Origin: Corbicula japonica
Lineage: Eukaryota > Mollusca > Bivalvia > Venerida > Cyrenidae
Length of the DNA: 64,000 bases
Assembly (NCBI GenBank): GCA_038501625.1
Contig: JAZAYU010000264.1
Location: forward strand, 1-64,000
Reading direction: 5' to 3'
The translations under genes and the position numbers were made by a program. The notes under the pieces were generated by a model. It had not been told where the DNA came from and ran no database searches. It saw nothing but the letters and a program-made list of their open reading frames with translations. Within the stretch, counting starts at the first letter, position 1; each line of letters starts with the position of its first letter. Below are positions 23,301 to 32,300 of this stretch, in pieces.

Positions 23301-26300
23301 GATACAATGTGACATACGTTACTTGGACATGCAGGTACTGGGTAAATGTGCAGTGATCATGGCTGACCTTATATATTTCAGTGGATACAATGTGACATAC
23401 GTTACTTGGACATGCAGGTACTGGGTAAATGTGCAGTGATCATGGCTGACCTTATATATTTCAGTGGATACAATGTGACATACGTTACTTGGACATGCAG
23501 GTACTGGGTAAATGTGCAGTGATCATGGCTGACCTTATATATTTCAGTGGATACAATGTGACATACGTTACTTGGACATGCAGGTACTGGGTAAATGTGC
23601 AGTGATCATGGCTGACCTTATATATTTCAGTGGATACAATGTGACATACGTTACTTGGACATGCAGGTACTGGGTAAATGTGCAGTGATCATGGCTGACC
23701 TTATATATTTCAGTGGATACAATGTGACATACGTTACTTGGACATGCAGGTACTGGGTAAATGTGCAGTGATCATGGCTGACCTTATATATTTCAGTGGA
23801 TACAATGTGACATACGTTACTTGGACATGCAGGTACTGGGTAAATGTGCAGTGATCATGGCTGACCTTATATATTTCAGTGGATACAATGTGACATACGT
23901 TACTTGGACATGCAGGTACTGGGTAAATGTGCAGTGATCATGGCTGACCCTCCTTGGGATATACACATGGAATTGCCATATGGTACCATGCAGGATGATG
24001 AGATGAGGAGGATGCCGGTTCCCTTGATGCAAGATGACGGCTATATCTTCCTATGGGTTACTGGCAGGTACGCGCAAAGTAGTTACTTTTTGAACCTCAT
24101 TCAATTGTTTACCAGTTTTTCTTTTGGAAAACCTGGTTATTAGATTGAAATATGTCATAAGGTGGGCTGGCAGGTGTCGACATTTCATTAAGTTTTTTGT
24201 TTAAGTTCACTTTTTCTCGAAAGTATATAACAATGAAGTGTGATTTCTGAACATGTAATATGATTACAGATTTTTTTAACTGAAAATAGCAACACTTTAG
24301 GCAATAGTGAAGATATGAGTAGTAAGACAAAATCATCCATCTCCACCGAGCAGTGACAACAAGTATGAAATAGGTGAAGACTTAGCAAACTTTGGAAAAT
24401 ACTTTTACGTTGGAATCTTAAAATTTCACATGGGTTTAATTTTCATTTATTTAAATACTTGCAAATTTAAATCCTAAGAAATATGTGAAGTTAAAAACAT
24501 ATGATATTATGTTAAGAACATGATCCCATAAAAATAAATAAACTTGCAGCTAAATGAAATATGTAGGTTTTTTTTCCTTATATTTCAGTACAATACAATC
24601 ACCGAGTAATATTGTGTTGTGTAACTCCTAAACTATATTAGCCAAAGTCATTAAAATTTATAAGTTTTGTTGACCATCATATGTACCCGTAGTAGAACGT
24701 TAGTGTGAGGTAACTCTGATTGGAATATCTGAAAAGTGTACTGCGACCACAATATTGGCTTTTTGACAATGACAACTTAGAGTTGGGGCATCTGTGTCCT
24801 GTTGAAAAATCTTTAGTTTATATACTGGTATGAGAAATAAAAGTTTTGTTTGCTTGTTTTAATGCGTAATTTATTACATCTGTATTTCCCTAAGATTTGA
24901 TAAAAGTGATTTATAATTTTCCCCAAAACTGGAATAACATGTGTGAATTTTCTCCTGTTGACAGACTAGGGCCCTAAAAAATAACCCGGAATATGTGATA
25001 ACTAAAAATAAATTGTTAGTTCCTTTGTGTTTTCAAGTTCTGGCAACAGGACTATGATAATGATAGAACATAACAGTAATGTTTACTCAAACTCTCAATG
25101 GAGTTCAAATACTGGTGTCAAAATTTAAAAAAAAACGTGCGTAGATGGTGTTCTTTGCGACGTCATGTACAGTGATAGGATTTATAACTGTCAAAACCAA
25201 TGTCCATTTCATATCAGGAATATCACAAACTTTCATTTGATACCAAATTCAACTATTTTCTTGAAAATATTTTTGAAGGTACATTCCACCTTAAAGATCA
25301 TGAAACCACTTACAAATAGTATTCCTTACGTAGTTACATTTGTTTGCATCAAACTGATGAGGGTTTTCATTAGAATGTTAACCCTTTCCTCCATATATAT
25401 ACACATTTTTACGCATGTGCGACCAATGTAGATCCAGATCAGGATCTGCACTGGTCGCATTTTGGTCAGAAATAACCTAATGAATCAAAAAGCGAAAAGT
25501 TTAGATCCTGATCAGACGGCACAGATGTGCTGGCTAATCTGGATATAAACTGTTTGCCCTTGCAATAAAGGTTTATCTAAGGAGGAAAAGGTTAAAATGA
25601 TACATGTAGATTGGAAATGGATTGCTTTATCTTTACAGAGCTATGGAACTGGGAAGAGAGTGTCTAGAATTATGGGGGTATGTAGTTTCGGAATTAAAAT
25701 GTCATTTAACTTTCCTGTTGAATGCAGGAACATTTGTATGTACAGTCTTAATTAAAATGTCATTATTTAACTTTCCTGTTACATGATAACCTGATAATAT
25801 ATATATGTTAGGTCTGCATTTTGATGAACATGTTTCTATAAGGCAAATTTTTAAACATGTGATTTATTTTCCTGTTTGTATGGTGCTGATTATCTTGGTT
25901 TGAACAGTATTTATGCCCATTAAATGACAGAATACAATGACGAAATGTCATGCTATGGATTAAAGAACAAGTGAAAACGCTTACATAAACTCTTCCCCAT
26001 TATAAACTTTTCTCCATGCTAAATATCTTAAAATCTAAAAGTGGATCCGAAGTGGAGCTGTAAATGCTCTGGTAAAAAGTAGAGTTGAATTGGAATATAA
26101 GTATCATTCACGTGTATTTGGTAAAGATTGTGTTTTCCAGGTTCTGCCAAGTTACCGCCTATGTGGATATTTCACGATGGCCTTATCACGTGATCATTAC
26201 CCAACATAAGTGAATGATACTTTTTCTTGCATACCATATTTTTTTGCGCATTTTGGGGTATTTTCCTGTAGCGGAGTGATATACGAGACATTCCATTGTT

Positions 26301-29300
26301 CATTCATAACTATGTAAGACATCGTGACTCATTCTACATGAGGGGTGTAAGAACGAAATTTTCTACATGGGTTAAAACATCAGATGACATGATCTGGTAT
26401 GCAAGAATGAAAATGGACACAAGCTTTAATAAAATTGTAGTGATTAGTGTCCCTAAAACTGGACTTATCTCAATCTTTTATCAGTCAGAGATCATTGTTG
26501 TACTGTTTTTAGCTCACCTGAAGCTGAGCTTTTTGCTAACATGATAACATGCTAGTAAAATTACTGAACAGAACAGAACAGAGAAATACTTTATTAACTC
26601 AAACCATAAAATACAGGTACATGAGTTTACAATTCATAGTAAATAACATATTCACACATGACATGGTATACCCTTGCAAGTGAAAAATCAGTACTATCAT
26701 CTTAAATTATAGTTGTTAACATCTTACAGATATAAAAGAATAGATGAGATTATCTGGGTGAAGACGAACCAGTTACAACGAATTATCAGAACAGGTAGAA
26801 CAGGTCACTGGCTGAATCATGGCAAAGAACATTGTCTAGTAAGTAAAATCATTATTAAAATTATGCCAAAGACCACCCGGAAACAAAGACAAACTGTAAA
26901 CAAAGGTGATCTGTAAACAAAGACAACCTGTAGATACAGACTGTTTTTAAGAACAAATATACCTCTAAACAAAGATCCTCTGACTTCCAAGACCACTTTT
27001 TTGTTTTCCCCCAAGTCAGGTTTGACTGTATTGATATATACTCATAAAACCAAGTTTAGGAACTGCCTTTGCCCACATTGCCTAGAAATTCAGAGAAAAT
27101 TATCAATACTTATTATTATACATGTGTGTTGTTTAATGTTGGCGAAGACTGCGTGTGGGCGTCCATTTACTTTAAAAACCAAAATGTTTTTCACATCACA
27201 ATAAACTGAGTCAATTATCAGTTTAATTCTTATATTTACACTCTGTAATATTCTCAGTTCCTATCAAAATACATGCGCTTTGCATTATTTTAGAAAACTA
27301 ATCTTTTTTACTTTTTTTTGGAACAGACACAACAGCACAAATGAAGGTCTGTTTTATTTTTCAGCAACTTATGGCAAAAAATGCATGAATGTCAATGTCA
27401 CTAAGCTAACTGTATGAAAAGTCAAGTAGATTTTGATCATCTTGATTTTAGCCACAACCAAAGTAAATGTTATTCATGGCAAAATGAATTGCATTTGTGT
27501 TTTGTATGATGATATGTTAATGACTGTGGTGGTCAGAATCCTAGCTTATTTTCCTTACTACTGTTAGTTTTCAATTTATTTCCCCTTCCACTTCTGAACA
27601 GAGAAGTGAATTGTGAGCAATAAATGATTTTTGAATACATTAGAGAAAAAAATAATAATTGAAAATGAAATCTTTATTTGTTAGAAATCTTTCTTAAGAG
27701 TTACACGAACTGACAAAAATATCTGCATAAGAAAATCTTTTTCTGCAAATTTTATCAGTTTTATGTGAAACATGGTTTTCCTTTACTCAGTACACCATTT
27801 TAATGAACATGTACAATGTGTTTTAACTTAACATTCAATTTTAGGTTGGAGTGAAAGGAAATCCCAAGGGAGTTAATAAAGGCTTGGACTGTGATGTTAT
27901 AGTGGCTGAGGTAAGCAGGTTTTCAGGATAATATGCAGGATTTGGAAAACGCCTGTGTAGAGGCAAAGGCCAGTGGGTAAACTCATAACTATTATATTTC
28001 ATATAGCATAAAGCAAGATGATCAGCAAAGAACTATATGCCTATTTTATATAGAATAAAATGAGGTATCAGCTCAGAGCAATTCGATCTCATTTAGAATA
28101 AAGCAAGAGATCAGGTCAGAACATGTAGAATTCAGGACAGAAAATGGTATATCCATTGGGTAGTTGAACAATACCCAAAGCTATATTTGCTGGAATATTG
28201 AAATCTTCTGCCTAAAAATTTGCAGAATTACTAGAACAAAACTTTTTTTTACATGTATTATTAAAAAACTCATGCTTAATGACTTCAGTTCAAGTATTGA
28301 TGTGTTAACTCAAACAGTTTTGTGATGATTTTAAAAACCTGGACTGAAGGTTATAAAGCTGAGATTGGAAACCAGTCTCAAATCTCAAGCATCTGATTGG
28401 CTGAAATGGCGACCAGTCGCCATTTCAGCCAATCAGATGCTTGAGATTTGAGACTGGTTTCCATGCTCAGTTTTATAACCTTGGGCACAGATATTTTTAA
28501 AACAAATATTGTACTCAAAACTAAACTAAACACAAACATTTTGTAACAGTGTCTTAAATCTAAACCTCTCAATCCAGCTTTGTTGAAAATATCACTCTCA
28601 GTTCAGTTTCAAGTCCAAATCGAGTCTTTCATTAAATGTTTGGTACTTGGCATGCAAAATATTAGGCCTACAGAGTTAACCCCTTCTTCCATAGATACAC
28701 CTTTATTGCATGGGCAAACAGTTTAGATCCAGATCAGCCGGCACATCCGTGCCATCTGATCAGGATATAAACTGTTTGCTTTTTGATTTATTTGTTCATT
28801 TCTGACCAAAATGTGACCAGTGCAGATCCTGATCAGATGACACTGGTCGCACATGCGTAAAAAGGCGTATATATGGACGAAAGGGTTAAAGTAGGTGACA
28901 AGAGAAAGTCCTGTCCCGCCCAGCCTTGTCTCAACTGTCTGCCTTTCTGCATGTCTGTCACAAATCATTTCCTCAGTTCTACTGGCAGGATTTCATTCCA
29001 ACTGTATGTGGATACTAAGTAGATAGTCAAAATGCACATATTCTCAGCAATTTGCATTTAGCGAAATTTTACATGTTGTTTGGAGACACAGAACTCTTTA
29101 TATTAATACTGGCATTGTTGAACAAAATTAGTATGAAAAAAAAACATTTTGAGTTGATAATTGTTACTTCTGTATCTCAATTTTTTTTGGTTTTAACTCC
29201 TTAATATGAAAGCTTGTTTTGACTGCCAATTGACTGATTGATTAGTCATAAAGAAATAAATTACATGTATTAAATTATTGTTAATTTTGTTCTGTTAAGT

Positions 29301-32300
29301 GAATCAGAAAATAACTTGTCTAATTATTCTGAGTAAATCATTTTAAGAGCCCGGGTCATTTAGGAGGATAGCTCAACCAGAATGTTTATATGAGGACAAC
29401 CAAGTTTAAGTACCAGTACATCTTTGGATAAAAAAATGTTTGCTGGAAGACAGACATAGTCAAAGAATAAAATACAGGTATTAACCCAAAATCAATATCT
29501 ACATGGTTCACTAAATTCTTCGAGTTCTTAAATCGTAAGAAAAGCATACACTAAGTTCTTCATAAAGTAACATTCACAAAATCTAAAGTTAGATGGGAAA
29601 ACTGAATCACACAATAATCAAAGTAGGAGATAACTCTATGCAAATCATAAGTCCCTTTGCTATTCAAGTTATTGCAGTTGGACTGTAACATTTTCTCTGT
29701 GTAGTTAAATTACTCTAATTTATGTCTTATGATAGGTCATTTTATAATCAGATCTGCATTTTATCTCTTTACTCCATAGATAATCTTTATTGCATTGGCA
29801 AATAGCGTAGATCTAGATCAGCCAGCACATCCATGCTGTCTGATCTACACTGTTCACTTTGAGATTCATTAGGTTATCTCTGACCAAAAGGTTTTCAGAT
29901 CAGATGTGCCGGCTAATCTTGATCTACAGATGTCGCACATGTGTAAAAATGTGTAAATACGGAGGAAGGATTAACCAGTTTGAGACTGGTTTTATGAGCT
30001 GGTTATCTACCAACCTGCTATAAAATTTGAGACTGGTCTCTTTTCTCTCAATTTTATTATTAACGAACTAGCTGCTTATATTTTAGACTGGTTTCCATTC
30101 TCAACTTCATAAGCTGAAAAGCAATGAATCAGCTGGTTAGGATTTGAGACAGGTTTCTAATCTCATTTTATTGGGCTTGGTTTAACCCTTTTCTCCATAG
30201 GTACACATTTATTGCATGGGTGAACAGTTTAGATTTAGATCAGCTGGCATATCCATGCCATCTGATCAGGATCTAAACTATTCACTTTTTTATTCATTAG
30301 GTTATTTCTTATCAAAATGCGACCAGAGCAGATCCTGATCAGATGGCATGGATGTGCTGGCTGATCTGGATCTACACATCTATAATTTTTACAGGGCTGC
30401 CAGCAGACATGAAAAGTCAGGGAAATTTGATTTTTTTCAAGGTCAGGGAATTGTCAAGGATTTTGAATATTGGTTAGTGAAAAATGAAAATCCTGAAAAG
30501 TCAGGGAAAAACAATTTTGAATGGCAGAAAAAGCAATATTGTTCTGTTTTAAAGATAGAATTAAATTAGTATTAAAGATTGCATTTACAAATTTTTCCGT
30601 TATGAGTCTAATAGTGTATTATAATAAAAGCTCTATTATTTTATAAATAAAATTACTCTGCAAGCCTTGTCTCCAGAAATTATAATACGGATGTCTGATC
30701 AGGATCTGCACTGTTTGCTTTTCGATCTATTGAGGTTATTCTGACCAATATGCAACCAGTGCAGATCCAGATCAGATGGCACAGCTATGCGAGTTGATCT
30801 GGATCTACAATGGTTTCACACAGGTTAAAATGCCTATATAACAGGTTAAGTTGAGGGGTTAAGTTACACATATCTTGAAACTGGTAAATATTCAGTTATA
30901 AGTGTTTACAGCTGTTGTCATAATACATGTAGCAAGCTGATACAATCTTGAGAACAGTTTTCCTTGAACATTATGGGAATCGAACTGTAAAACTCATCTT
31001 TAGTTTATTTAAATTATTCATGACTTGTAATAAAACTTACAAGATTTTATTCTTTGATAAAGACTTTTAGAGTCTAACAAAGTACTATCATTAAAAGCTG
31101 ATAAATTTACAATTAAATGCTTGAATGGGATATAAGCTAGGTCTGGGTATCTGTTGACACCGGATATAACAAATAAACATAGCTGAGAAAAGTTTGTTTT
31201 AAAATGGAGTCGAGGACCCAAGACCATAAAAACTACTTTTTACTTTGATTCCCAGCTACTAACATATTTTGGGATGGGACAAACCAACATTAGTGAAGTA
31301 GTGCTAAACACTGGCACTTAAAATATTTCTTAAAATCAAGGTCAATTGTAATGGTGCTAAACACATGCACTTAATATTTCTTAAAACCAAGGTCCAGTGC
31401 AGAGGTGTTATACACCACCACTTTTAATATTACTTTTAACCAAGGTCCAGTGTAGTGATGCAAATATACCAGCACTTAAAAGAACAAGGGATGATTCTGG
31501 AATCAGCCAGCACATCTGTGCCATCTGATCTTGATCTGCACTGGTTGCATCTTGGTAAAAAATAACCTAAATCTTAAAGCAAACAATGCAGATCCTGATT
31601 GGACAGCATGAATGTGCCAGCTAACTGTTTGCCCATGCAACAAAGGGGTATCTATGCAGTAATGGGTTGAAGTATGTTTATGAGTAAGACATTTTAATCT
31701 TTATGCTTGCTTCAAATTCCCAGGTACGAGCAACAAGTCACAAGCCAGATGAAATTTATGGGATCATAGAACGTTTGTCACCTGGTACAAGGAAGGTAGA
31801 GTTATTTGGAAGACCTCATAACGTTCAGCCCAACTGGTAGGTGTGTCTGTTACCGGGTGCTTTGGATTTGCACTGCTTCAGTTACATTCACTTGATTGAA
31901 ATTTGTTTATAATTTTACATCTTAACCCTTTACTCCATTTATTTTGTTTTTATCGTGTATTCAACTAGTGTAGATCCATATCAGCTGACACATCCATGTC
32001 AACTGATCAGGATCTACACAGGTTGCATCTTGGTCAGCAATAACCAAATAAATAAATGGGAACAGAACAGATCCTGCTCAAATGTCACAGATGAGCAAGC
32101 TGATCTGGATTTACATTGTTTGCACACACAATAAACCCATATATAAGGAGTAAAGGTTTAAGTTTAGTTGTTACTTATTTGATGTGTTCATTGGAAACTA
32201 CACTTTAGTTATTCCTTCAGTAAATATACACAAACTTCTTTGTAAGCAGTTAATAGGTTCAGTTTTAAATATTTCACTAGTTTATTTGAAAGATTTAGAG

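Noticed and set aside
26296..26544. 82-codon frame between METTL3 exons 11 and 12 as an extra exon
   Set aside because: No match to METTL3, and exons 11 and 12 join in phase without it.
30348..30569. 73-codon frame with [20 protein letters not shown] sequence as a gene
   Set aside because: Starts within a TTAA-family element and holds the AGTCAGGGAA repeat; looks like a transposon remnant of unknown class, too short to name.
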